DNA of 64,000 nt from Ligustrum vulgare. Lineage: Eukaryota > Streptophyta > Magnoliopsida > Lamiales > Oleaceae. The position numbers were made by a program, and so were the translations under genes. The notes beneath the pieces were generated by a model. The model was not told where the DNA came from. It worked only from the letters and a program-made list of their open reading frames with translations, and ran no database searches. The stretch lies in NCBI GenBank assembly GCA_963555705.1, contig OY743174.1:28647608-28711607 (forward strand). Direction: 5' to 3'. Below, piece after piece: positions 48,007 through 61,305 of this stretch (the first letter of the stretch is position 1; each line of letters opens with the position of its first letter).

Positions 48007-51000
48007 AAACTCTTGTATAATATATGATTTCTGTAACGTCCTTCAATTAGTGAGAGAAAAAGAAAAAATGCGAACCTCTTTAATTAATTTTTTTCCATGA
48101 ATATTAATTTTTTAAAAAAAAAAGAACTACTAAAAAACTTTAAAGGGAAACATTTTTGTTATTTTTATTCTACCATCAAGCCTTTTTTGGAGTATCTTAA
48201 CCACGCATCATTTCAATAATTTCCTATTCACCGTAGTTTTAATTAATGCACATTTTTTAATATTTTAATTATTTTAATTTTTGTATTGCAATTCAAAATA
48301 TTTTTCCTACATATAAAGTATGAACTCTTTACTTTCTCAAACAAAAATTCATTTAAATAAAATTCACAACTCTTGTATAATATATGATTTCTGTAACGTC
48401 CTTCAATTAGTGAGAGAAAAAGAAAAAATGCGAACCTCTTTAATTAATTTTTTTCCATGAATATTAATTTTTTTAAAAAAAAAGAACTACTAAAAAACTT
48501 TAAAGGGAAACATTTTTGTTATTTTTATTTTACCATCAAGCCTTTTTTGGAGTATCTTAACCTCGCATCATTTCAATAATTTCCTATTCACCGTAGTTTT
48601 AATTAATGCACATTTTTTAATATTTTAATTATTTTAATTTTTGTATTGCAATTCAAAATATTTTTCCTACATATAAAGTATGAACTCTTTACTTTCTCAA
48701 ACAAAGATTCATTTAAATAAAATTCACAACTCTTGTATAATATATGATTTCTGTAACGTCCTTCAATTAGTGAGAGAAAAAGAAAAAATGCGAACCTCTT
48801 TAATTAATTTTTTTCCATGAATATTAATTTTTTTTAAAAAAAAGAACTACTAAAAAACTTTAAAGGGAAACATTTTTGTTATTTTTATTCTACCATCAAG
48901 CCTTTTTTGGAGTATCTTAACCTCATATCATTTCAATAATTTCCTATTCACCGTAGTTTTAATTAATGCACATTTTTTAATATTTTAATTCTTTTTATTT
49001 TTGTATTGCAATTCAAAATATTTTTCATACATATAAAGTATGAACTCTTTCCTTTCTCACACAAAAAATCATTTAAATGAAATTCAAAACTCTTGTATAA
49101 TATATGATTTCTGTAACGTCCTTCAATTAGTGAGAGAAAAAGAAAAAATGCGAACCTCTTTAATTAATTTTTTTCCATGAATATTAATTTTTTTAAAAAA
49201 AAAAGAACTACTAAAAAACTTTAAAGGGAAACATTTTTGTTATTTTTATTCTACCATCAAGCCTTTTTTGGAGTATCTTAACCACGCATCATTTCAATAA
49301 TTTCCTATTCACCGTAGTTTTAATTAATGCACATTTTTTTATATTTTAATTATTTTAATTTTTGTATTGCAATTCAAAATATTTTTCCTACATATAAAGT
49401 ATGAACTCTTTACTTTCTCAAACAAAAATTCATTTAAATAAAATTCACAACTCTTGTATAATATATGATTTCTGTAACGTCCTTCAATTAGTGAGAGAAA
49501 AAGAAAAAATGCGAACCTCTTTAATAAATTTTTTTCCATGAATATTAATTTTTTAAAAAAAAAAGAACTACTAAAAAACTTTAAAGGGAAACATTTTTGT
49601 TATTTTTATTTTACCATCAAGCCTTTTTTGGAGTATCTTAACCTCGCATCATTTCAATAATTTCCTATTCACCGTAGTTTTAATTAATGCACATTTTTTA
49701 ATATTTTAATTATTTTAATTTTTGTATTGCAATTCAAAATATTTTTCCTACATATAAAGTATGAACTCTTTACTTTCTCAAACAAAGATTCATTTAAATA
49801 AAATTCACAACTCTTGTATAATATATGATTTCTGTAACGTCCTTCAATTAGTGAGAGAAAAAGAAAAAATGCGAACCTCTTTAATTAATTTTTTTCCATG
49901 AATATTAATTTTTTTTAAAAAAAAGAACTACTAAAAAACTTTAAAGGGAAACATTTTTGTTATTTTTATTCTACCATCAAGCCTTTTTTGGAGTATCTTA
50001 ACCTCGCATCATTTCAATAATTTCCTATTCACCGTAGTTTTAATTAATGCACATTTTTTAATATTTTAATTCTTTTTATTTTTGTATTGCAATTCAAAAT
50101 ATTTTTCATACATATAAAGTATGAACTCTTTCCTTTCTCACACAAAAAATCATTTAAATGAAATTCAAAACTCTTGTATAATATATGATTTCTGTAACGT
50201 CCTTCAATTAGTGAGAGAAAAAGAAAAAATGCGAACCTCTTTAATTAATTTTTTTCCATGAATATTAATTTTTTTAAAAAAAAAGAACTACTAAAAAACT
50301 TTAAAGGGAAACATTTTTGTTATTTTTATTCTACCATCAAGCCTTTTTTGGAGTATCTTAACCTCGCATCATTTCAATAATTTCCTATTCACCGTAGTTT
50401 TAATTAATGCACATTTTTTAATATTTTAATTCTTTTTATTTTTGTATTGCAATTCAAAATATTTTTCCTACATATAAAGTATGAACTCTTTACTTTCTCA
50501 AACAAAGATTCATTTAAATAAAATTCACAACTCTTGTATAATATATGATTTCTGTAACGTCCTTCAATTAGTGAGAGAAAAAGAAAAAATGCGAACCTCT
50601 TTAATTAATTTTTTTCCATGAATATTAATTTTTTAAAAAAAAAAGAACTACTAAAAAACTTTAAAGGGAAACATTTTTGTTATTTTTATTCTACCATCAA
50701 GCCTTTTTTGGAGTATCTTAACCACGCATCATTTCAATAATTTCCTATTCACCATAGTTTTAATTAATGCACATTTTTTAATATTTTAATTATTTTAATT
50801 TTTGTATTGCAATTCAAAATATTTTTCATACATATAAAGTATGAACTCTTTCCTTTCTCACACAAAAAATCATTTAAATGAAATTCAAAACTCTTGTATA
50901 ATATATGATTTCTGTAACGTCCTTCAATTAGTGAGAGAAAAAGAAAAAATGCGAACCTCTTTAATTAATTTTTTTCCATGAATATTAATTTTTTAAAAAA

Positions 51001-54000
51001 AAAAGAACTACTAAAAAACTTTAAAGGGAAACATTTTTGTTATTTTTATTTTACCATCAAGCCTTTTTTGGAGTATCTTAACCTCGCATCATTTCAATAA
51101 TTTCCTATTCACCGTAGTTTTAATTAATGCACATTTTTTAATATTTTAATTATTTTAATTTTTGTATTGCAATTCAAAATATTTTTCCTACATATAAAGT
51201 ATGAACTCTTTACTTTCTCAAACAAAGATTCATTTAAATAAAATTCACAACTCTTGTATAATATATGATTTCTGTAACGTCCTTCAATTAGTGAGAGAAA
51301 AAGAAAAAATGCGAACCTCTTTAATTAATTTTTTTCCATGAATATTAATTTTTTTTAAAAAAAAGAACTACTAAAAAACTTTAAAGGGAAACATTTTTGT
51401 TATTTTTATTCTACCATCAAGCCTTTTTTGGAGTATCTTAACCTCGCATCATTTCAATAATTTCCTATTCACCGTAGTTTTAATTAATGCACATTTTTTA
51501 ATATTTTAATTCTTTTTATTTTTGTATTGCAATTCAAAATATTTTTCATACATATAAAGTATGAACTCTTTCCTTTCTCACACAAAAAATCATTTAAATG
51601 AAATTCAAAACTCTTGTATAATATATGATTTCTGTAACGTCCTTCAATTAGTGAGAGAAAAAGAAAAAATGCGAACCTCTTTAATTAATTTTTTTCCATG
51701 AATATTAATTTTTTTAAAAAAAAAGAACTACTAAAAAACTTTAAAGGGAAACATTTTTGTTATTTTTATTCTACCATCAAGCCTTTTTTGGAGTATCTTA
51801 ACCTCGCATCATTTCAATAATTTCCTATTCACCGTAGTTTTAATTAATGCACATTTTTTAATATTTTAATTCTTTTTATTTTTGTATTGCAATTCAAAAT
51901 ATTTTTCCTACATATAAAGTATGAACTCTTTACTTTCTCAAACAAAGATTCATTTAAATAAAATTCACAACTCTTGTATAATATATGATTTCTGTAACGT
52001 CCTTCAATTAGTGAGAGAAAAAGAAAAAATGCGAACCTCTTTAATTAATTTTTTTCCATGAATATTAATTTTTTAAAAAAAAAAGAACTACTAAAAAACT
52101 TTAAAGGGAAACATTTTTGTTATTTTTATTCTACCATCAAGCCTTTTTTGGAGTATCTTAACCACGCATCATTTCAATAATTTCCTATTCACCATAGTTT
52201 TAATTAATGCACATTTTTTAATATTTTAATTATTTTAATTTTTGTATTGCAATTCAAAATATTTTTCATACATATAAAGTATGAACTCTTTCCTTTCTCA
52301 CACAAAAAATCATTTAAATGAAATTCAAAACTCTTGTATAATATATGATTTCTGTAACGTCCTTCAATTAGTGAGAGAAAAAGAAAAAATGCGAACCTCT
52401 TTAATTAATTTTTTTCCATGAATATTAATTTTTTAAAAAAAAAAGAACTACTAAAAAACTTTAAAGGGAAACATTTTTGTTATTTTTATTCTACCATCAA
52501 GCCTTTTTTGGAGTATCTTAACCACGCATCATTTCAATAATTTCCTATTCACCGTAGTTTTAATTAATGCACATTTTTTAATATTTTAATTATTTTAATT
52601 TTTGTATTGCAATTCAAAATATTTTTCCTACATATAAAGTATGAACTCTTTACTTTCTCAAACAAAAATTCATTTAAATAAAATTCACAACTCTTGTATA
52701 ATATATGATTTCTGTAACGTCCTTCAATTAGTGAGAGAAAAAGAAAAAATGCGAACCTCTTTAATTAATTTTTTTCCATGAATATTAATTTTTTAAAAAA
52801 AAAAGAACTACTAAAAAACTTTAAAGGGAAACATTTTTGTTATTTTTATTTTACCATCAAGCCTTTTTTGGAGTATCTTAACCTCGCATCATTTCAATAA
52901 TTTCCTATTCACCGTAGTTTTAATTAATGCACATTTTTTAATATTTTAATTATTTTAATTTTTGTATTGCAATTCAAAATATTTTTCCTACATATAAAGT
53001 ATGAACTCTTTACTTTCTCAAACAAAGATTCATTTAAATAAAATTCACAACTCTTGTATAATATATGATTTCTGTAACGTCCTTCAATTAGTGAGAGAAA
53101 AAGAAAAAATGCGAACCTCTTTAATTAATTTTTTTCCATGAATATTAATTTTTTTTAAAAAAAAGAACTACTAAAAAACTTTAAAGGGAAACATTTTTGT
53201 TATTTTTATTCTACCATCAAGCCTTTTTTGGAGTATCTTAACCTCATATCATTTCAATAATTTCCTATTCACCGTAGTTTTAATTAATGCACATTTTTTA
53301 ATATTTTAATTCTTTTTATTTTTGTATTGCAATTCAAAATATTTTTCATACATATAAAGTATGAACTCTTTCCTTTCTCACACAAAAAATCATTTAAATG
53401 AAATTCAAAACTCTTGTATAATATATGATTTCTGTAACGTCCTTCAATTAGTGAGAGAAAAAGAAAAAATGCGAACCTCTTTAATTAATTTTTTTCCATG
53501 AATATTAATTTTTTAAAAAAAAAAAGAACTACTAAAAAACTTTAAAGGGAAACATTTTTGTTATTTTTATTCTACCATCAAGCCTTTTTTGGAGTATCTT
53601 AACCACGCATCATTTCAATAATTTCCTATTCACCGTAGTTTTAATTAATGCACATTTTTTTATATTTTAATTATTTTAATTTTTGTATTGCAATTCAAAA
53701 TATTTTTCCTACATATAAAGTATGAACTCTTTACTTTCTCAAACAAAAAATCATTTAAATGAAATTCACAACTCTTGTATAATATATGATTTCTGTAACG
53801 TCCTTCAATTAGTGAGAGAAAAAGAAAAAATGCGAACCTCTTTAATTAATTTTTTTCCATGAATATTAATTTTTTTTAAAAAAAAAGAACTACTAAAAAA
53901 CTTTAAAGGGAAACATTTTTGTTATTTTTATTCTACCATCAAGCCTTTTTTGGAGTATCTTAACCTCGCATCATTTCAATAATTTCCTATTCACCGTAGT

Positions 54001-56532
54001 TTTAATTAATGCACATTTTTTAATATTTTAATTATTTTAATTTTTGTATTGCAATTCAAAATATTTTTCCTACATATAAAGTATGAACTCTTTACTTTCT
54101 CAAACAAAAATTCATTTAAATAAAATTCACAACTCTTGTATAATATATGATTTCTGTAACGTCCTTCAATTAGTGAGAGAAAAAGAAAAAATGCGAACCT
54201 CTTTAATTAATTTTTTTCCATGAATATTAATTTTTTTAAAAAAAAAGAACTACTAAAAAACTTTAAAGGGAAACATTTTTGTTATTTTTATTTTACCATC
54301 AAGCCTTTTTTGGAGTATCTTAACCTCGCATCATTTCAATAATTTCCTATTCACCGTAGTTTTAATTAATGCACATTTTTTAATATTTTAATTATTTTAA
54401 TTTTTGTATTGCAATTCAAAATATTTTTCCTACATATAAAGTATGAACTCTTTACTTTCTCAAACAAAGATTCATTTAAATAAAATTCACAACTCTTGTA
54501 TAATATATGATTTCTGTAACGTCCTTCAATTAGTGAGAGAAAAAGAAAAAATGCGAACCTCTTTAATTAATTTTTTTCCATGAATATTAATTTTTTTTAA
54601 AAAAAAGAACTACTAAAAAACTTTAAAGGGAAACATTTTTGTTATTTTTATTCTACCATCAAGCCTTTTTTGGAGTATCTTAACCTCATATCATTTCAAT
54701 AATTTCCTATTCACCGTAGTTTTAATTAATGCACATTTTTTAATATTTTAATTCTTTTTATTTTTGTATTGCAATTCAAAATATTTTTCATACATATAAA
54801 GTATGAACTCTTTCCTTTCTCACACAAAAAATCATTTAAATGAAATTCAAAACTCTTGTATAATATATGATTTCTGTAACGTCCTTCAATTAGTGAGAGA
54901 AAAAGAAAAAATGCGAACCTCTTTAATTAATTTTTTTCCATGAATATTAATTTTTTTAAAAAAAAAAGAACTACAAAAAAACTTTAAAGGGAAACATTTT
55001 TGTTATTTTTATTCTACCATCAAGCCTTTTTTGGAGTATCTTAACCACGCATCATTTCAATAATTTCCTATTCACCGTAGTTTTAATTAATGCACATTTT
55101 TTTATATTTTAATTATTTTAATTTTTGTATTGCAATTCAAAATATTTTTCCTACATATAAAGTATGAACTCTTTACTTTCTCAAACAAAAAATCATTTAA
55201 ATGAAATTCACAACTCTTGTATAATATATGATTTCTGTAACGTCCTTCAATTAGTGAGAGAAAAAGAAAAAATGCGAACCTCTTTAATTAATTTTTTTCC
55301 ATGAATATTAATTTTTTTTAAAAAAAAAGAACTACTAAAAAACTTTAAAGGGAAACATTTTTGTTATTTTTATTCTACCATCAAGCCTTTTTTGGAGTAT
55401 CTTAACCTCGCATCATTTCAATAATTTCCTATTCACCGTAGTTTTAATTAATGCACATTTTTTAATATTTTAATTCTTTTTATTTTTGTATTGCAATTCA
55501 AAATATTTTTCATACATATAAAGTATGAACTCTTTCCTTTCTCACACAAAAAATCATTTAAATGAAATTCACAACTCTTGTATAATATATGATTTCTGTA
55601 ACGTCCTTCAATTAGTGAGAGAAAAAGAAAAAATGCGAACCTCTTTAATTAATTTTTTTCCATGAATATTAATTTTTTTTAAAAAAAAAGAACTACTAAA
55701 AAACTTTAAAGGGAAACATTTTTGTTATTTTTATTCTACCATCAAGCCTTTTTTGGAGTATCTTAACCTCGCATCATTTCAATAATTTCCTATTCACCGT
55801 AGTTTTAATTAATGCACATTTTTTAATATTTTAATTCTTTTTATTTTTGTATTGCAATTCAAAATATTTTTCTTACATATAAAGTATGAACTCTTTCCTT
55901 TCTCACACAAAAAATCATTTAAATGAAATTCACAACTCTTGTATAATATATGATTTCTGTAACGTCCTTCAATTAGTGAGAGAAAAAGAAAAAATGCGAA
56001 CCTCTTTAATTAATTTTTTTCCATGAATATTAATTTTTTTAAAAAATAAGAACTACTAAAAAACTTTAAAGGGAAACATTTTTGTTATTTTTATTCTACC
56101 ATCAAGCCTTTTTTGGAGTATCTTAACCTCGCATCATTTCAATAATTTCCTATTCACCGTAGTTTTAATTAATGCACATTTTTTAATATTTTAATTCTTT
56201 TTATTTTTGTATTGCAATTAAAAATATTTTTCGTACATATAAAGTATGAACTCTTTACTTTCCACACAAAAAATCATTTAAAAAAAATTCACAACTCTTG
56301 TATAATATATGATTTCTGTAACGTCCTTCAATTAGTGAGAGAAAAAGAAAAAATGCGAACCTCTTTAATTAATTTTTTTCCATGAATATTAATTTTTTTT
56401 AAAAAAAAGAACTACTAAAAAACTTTAAAGGGAAACATTTTTGTTATTTTTATTTTACCATCAAGCCTTTTTTGGAGTATATTAACCTCGCATCATTTCA
56501 ATAATTTCCTATTCACCGTAGTTTTAATTAAT

Positions 56533-57379
56533 GCACTTTTTTTAATATTTTAATTCTTTTAATTTTTATATTGCAATTCAAAATATTTTTCATACATATA
56601 AAGTATGAACTCTTTCCTTTTTCACACAAAAAAATCATTTAAATGAAATTCACAACTCTTGTATAATATATGATTTCTGTAACGTCCTTCAATTAGTGAG
56701 AGAAAAAGAAAAAATTCGAACCTCTTTATTTAATTTTTTTACTTGAATATTAATTATTTTTAAAAAAAAAAAAAAAAAAAAAACTACCAAAAAACTTTAA
56801 AGGAAAACAATTTTTTTATTATTATTTTACCATCAAGCCTTTTTTGGAGTATCTTACCCTCGAATCTTTTCAATAATTTCCGATTCACCGTAGTTTTAAT
56901 TAATGCACTTTTTTTAATATTTTAATTCTTTTAATTTTTATATTGCAATTCAAAATATTTTTCATACATATAAAGTATGAACTCTTTCCTTTCTCACACA
57001 AAAAAATCATTTAAATGAAATTCACAACTCTTGTATAATATATGATTTCTGTAACGTCCTTCAATTAGTGAGAGAAAAAGAAAAAATTCGAACCTCTTTA
57101 TTTAATTTTTTTACTTGAATATTAATTATTTTTTAAAAAAAAGAAAAAACTACCAAAAAACTTTAAAGGAAATCATTTTTTTTATTATTATTTTACCATC
57201 AAGCCTTTTTTGGAGTATCTTACCCTCGCATCTTTTCAATAATTTCCTATTCACCGTAGTTTTAATTAATGCACTTTTTTTAATATTTTAATTCTTTTAA
57301 TTTTTATATTGCAATTCAAAATATTTTTCATACATATAAAGTATGAACTCTTTCCTTTCTCACACAAAAAAATCATTTA
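56533..57379. repeat. Diverged subfamily cluster 6 (copy of cluster 4)
   Basis: S1 (TTCGAACC 56715, T5A22) and S2 (57087, T6A8-G) are displaced by 14,079 bp from cluster 4, including the private cctttttcacac entry. No difference was seen. Confidence 0.85.
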
Positions 57380-59449
57380 AATGAAATTCACAACTCTTGT
57401 ATAATATATGATTTCTGTAACGTCCTTCAATTAGTGAGAGAAAAAGAAAAAATGCGAACCTCTTTAATTAATTTTTTTCCATGAATATTAATTTTTTTTT
57501 AAAAAAAAGAACTACTAAAAAACTTTAAAGGGAAACATTTTTGTTATTTTTATTCTACCATCAAGCCTTTTTTGGAGTATCTTAACCTCGCATCATTTCA
57601 ATAATTTCCTATTCACCGTAGTTTTAATTAATGCACATTTTTTAATATTTTAATTCTTTTTATTTTTGTATTGCAATTCAAAATATTTTTCTTACATATA
57701 AAGTATGAACTCTTTCCTTTCTCACACAAAAAATCATTTAAATGAAATTCACAACTCTTGTATAATATATGATTTCTGTAACGTCCTTCAATTAGTGAGA
57801 GAAAAAGAAAAAATGCGAACCTCTTTAATTAATTTTTTTCCATGAATATTAATTTTTTTAAAAAATAAGAACTACTAAAAAACTTTAAAGGGAAACATTT
57901 TTGTTATTTTTATTCTACCATCAAGCCTTTTTTGGAGTATCTTAACCTCGCATCATTTCAATAATTTCCTATTCACCGTAGTTTTAATTAATGCACATTT
58001 TTTAATATTTTAATTCTTTTTATTTTTGTATTGCAATTAAAAATATTTTTCGTACATATAAAGTATGAACTCTTTACTTTCCACACAAAAAATCATTTAA
58101 AAAAAATTCACAACTCTTGTATAATATATGATTTCTGTAACGTCCTTCAATTGGTGAGAGAAAAAGAAAAAATGCGAACCTCTTTAATTAATTTTTTTCC
58201 ATGAATATTAATTTTTTTTAAAAAAAAGAACTACTAAAAAACTTTAAAGGGAAACATTTTTGTTATTTTTATTTTACCATCAAGCCTTTTTTGGAGTATC
58301 TTAACCTCGCATCATTTCAATAATTTCCTATTCACCGTAGTTTTAATTAATGCACATTTTTTAATATTTTAATTCTTTTTATTTTTGTATTGCAATTAAA
58401 AATATTTTTCGTACATATAAAGTATGAACTCTTTACTTTCCACACAAAAAATCATTTAAAAAAAATTCACAACTCTTGTATAATATATGATTTCTGTAAC
58501 GTCCTTCAATTAGTGAGAGAAAAAGAAAAAATGCGAACCTCTTTAATTAATTTTTTTCCATGAATATTAATTTTTTTTAAAAAAAAGAACTACTAAAAAA
58601 CTTTAAAGGGAAACATTTTTGTTATTTTTATTTTACCATCAAGCCTTTTTTGGAGTATCTTAACCTCGCATCATTTCAATAATTTCCTATTCACCGTAGT
58701 TTTAATTAATGCACATTTTTTAATATTTTAATTCTTTTTATTTTTGTATTGCAATTCAAAATATTTTTCTTACATATAAAGTATGAACTCTTTCCTTTCT
58801 CACACAAAAAATCATTTAAATGAAATTCACAACTCTTGTATAATATATGATTTCTGTAACGTCCTTCAATTAGTGAGAGAAAAAGAAAAAATGCGAACCT
58901 CTTTAATTAATTTTTTTCCATGAATATTAATTTTTTTAAAAAATAAGAACTACTAAAAAACTTTAAAGGGAAACATTTTTGTTATTTTTATTCTACCATC
59001 AAGCCTTTTTTGGAGTATATTAACCTCGCATCATTTCAATAATTTCCTATTCACCGTAGTTTTAATTAATGCACATTTTTTAATATTTTAATTCTTTTTA
59101 TTTTTGTATTGCAATTCAAAATATTTTTCTTACATATAAAGTATGAACTCTTTCCTTTCTCACACAAAAAATCATTTAAATGAAATTCACAACTCTTGTA
59201 TAATATATGATTTCTGTAACGTCCTTCAATTAGTGAGAGAAAAAGAAAAAATGCGAACCTCTTTAATTAATTTTTTTCCATGAATATTAATTTTTTTAAA
59301 AAATAAGAACTACTAAAAAACTTTAAAGGGAAACATTTTTGTTATTTTTATTCTACCATCAAGCCTTTTTTGGAGTATCTTAACCTCGCATCATTTCAAT
59401 AATTTCCTATTCACCGTAGTTTTAATTAATGCACATTTTTTAATATTTT

Positions 59450-60269
59450 AATTCTTTTTATTTTTATATTGCAATTCAAAATATTTTTCATACATATAAA
59501 GTATGAACTCTTTCCTTTCTCACACAAAAAAATCATTTAAATGAAATTCACAACTCTTGTATAATATATGATTTCTGTAACGTCCTTCAATTAGTGAGAG
59601 AAAAAGAAAAAATTCGAACCTCTTTATTTAATTTTTTTACTTGAATATTAATTATTTTTAAAAAAAAAAAAAAAAAAACTACCAAAAAACTTTAAAGGAA
59701 AACAATTTTTTTATTATTATTTTACCATCAAGCCTTTTTTGGAGTATCTTACCCTCGAATCTTTTCAATAATTTCCGATTCACCGTAGTTTTAATTAATG
59801 CACTTTTTTTAATATTTTAATTCTTTTAATTTTTATATTGCAATTCAAAATATTTTTCATACATATAAAGTATGAACTCTTTCCTTTCTCACACAAAAAA
59901 ATCATTTAAATGAAATTCACAACTCTTGTATAATATATGATTTCTGTAACGTCCTTCAATTAGTGAGAGAAAAAGAAAAAATTCGAACCTCTTTATTTAA
60001 TTTTTTTACTTGAATATTAATTATTTTTTTAAAAAAAGAAAAAACTACCAAAAAACTTTAAAGGAAATCATTTTTTTTATTATTATTTTACCATCAAGCC
60101 TTTTCTGGAGTATCTTACCCTCGCATCTTTTCAATAATTTCCTATTCACCGTAGTTTTAATTAATGCACTTTTTTTAATATTTTAATTCTTTTAATTTTT
60201 ATATTGCAATTCAAAATATTTTTCCTACATATAAAGTATGAACTCTTTACTTTCTCAAACAAAGATTCA
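59450..60269. repeat. Diverged subfamily cluster 7 (copy of cluster 5)
   Basis: S1 (59613, T5A19) and S2 (59982, T7A7-G, ccttttctgg) are displaced by 14,079 bp from cluster 5, with both hybrid borders kept (59450-59469 and 60166-60269). The stretch is also matched 2896 bp further right. Confidence 0.85.
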
Positions 60270-61305
60270 TTTAAATAAAATTCACAACTCTTGTATAATA
60301 TATGATTTCTGTAACGTCCTTCAATTAGTGAGAGAAAAAGAAAAAATGCGAACCTCTTTAATTAATTTTTTTCAATGAATATTAATTTTTTTTTAAAAAA
60401 AGAACTACTAAAAAACTTTAAAGGGAAACATTTTTGTTATTTTTATTCTACCATCAAACCTTTTTTGGAGTATCTTAACCTCGCATCATTTCAATAATTT
60501 CCTATTCACCGTAGTTTTAATTAATGCACATTTTTTAATATTTTAATTCTTTTTATTTTTGTATTGCAATTCAAAATATTTTTCATACATATAAAGTATG
60601 AACTCTTTCCTTTCTCACACAAAAAATCATTTAAATGAAATTCAAAACTCTTGTATAATATATGATTTCTGTAACGTCCTTCAATTAGTGAGAGAAAAAG
60701 AAAAAATGCGAACCTCTTTAATTAATTTTTTTCCATGAATATTAATTTTTAAAAAAAAAAAGAACTACTAAAAAACTTTAAAGGGAAACATTTTTGTTAT
60801 TTTTATTCTACCATCAAGCCTTTTTTGGAGTATCTTAACCTCGCATCATTTCAATAATTTCCTATTCACCGTAGTTTTAATTAATGCACATTTTTTAATA
60901 TTTTAATTCTTTTTATTTTTGTATTGCAATTCAAAATATTTTTCATACATATAAAGTATGAACTCTTTCCTTTCTCACACAAAAAATCATTTAAATGAAA
61001 TTCACAACTCTTGTATAATATATGATTTCTGTAACGTCCTTCAATTAGTGAGAGAAAAAGAAAAAATGCGAACCTCTTTAATTAATTTTTTTCCATGAAT
61101 ATTAATTTTTTTAAAAAAAAAAGAACTACTAAAAAACTTTAAAGGGAAACATTTTTGTTATTTTTATTCTACCATCAAGCCTTTTTTGGAGTATCTTAAC
61201 CTCGCATCATTTCAATAATTTCCTATTCACCGTAGTTTTAATTAATGCACATTTTTTAATATTTTAATTCTTTTTATTTTTGTATTGCAATTCAAAATAT
61301 TTTTC

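Larger units (their letters stand above)
48007..61305. repeat. 39-monomer duplication, copy 2 (about 13.3 kb)
   Basis: This repeats 33928-47226 at +14,079 bp with one substitution found (A at 54975, giving ctacaaaaaaac). All internal structure is carried along: the 1440-bp and 1442-bp 4-mers, the R-to-Q hybrids (53730, 55172), the diverged clusters (TTCGAACC at 56715, 57087, 59613, 59982) and the homopolymers A22 and A19. Identity this close over 13 kb means either a very recent amplification or a duplication made by the assembly. The sequence alone cannot separate these. Confidence 0.88.

Noticed and set aside
49339..49539. Identical 66-residue minus-strand frame
   Set aside because: A copy of 35260-35460 carried by the 14,079-bp duplication; conservation reflects recent duplication, not selection.
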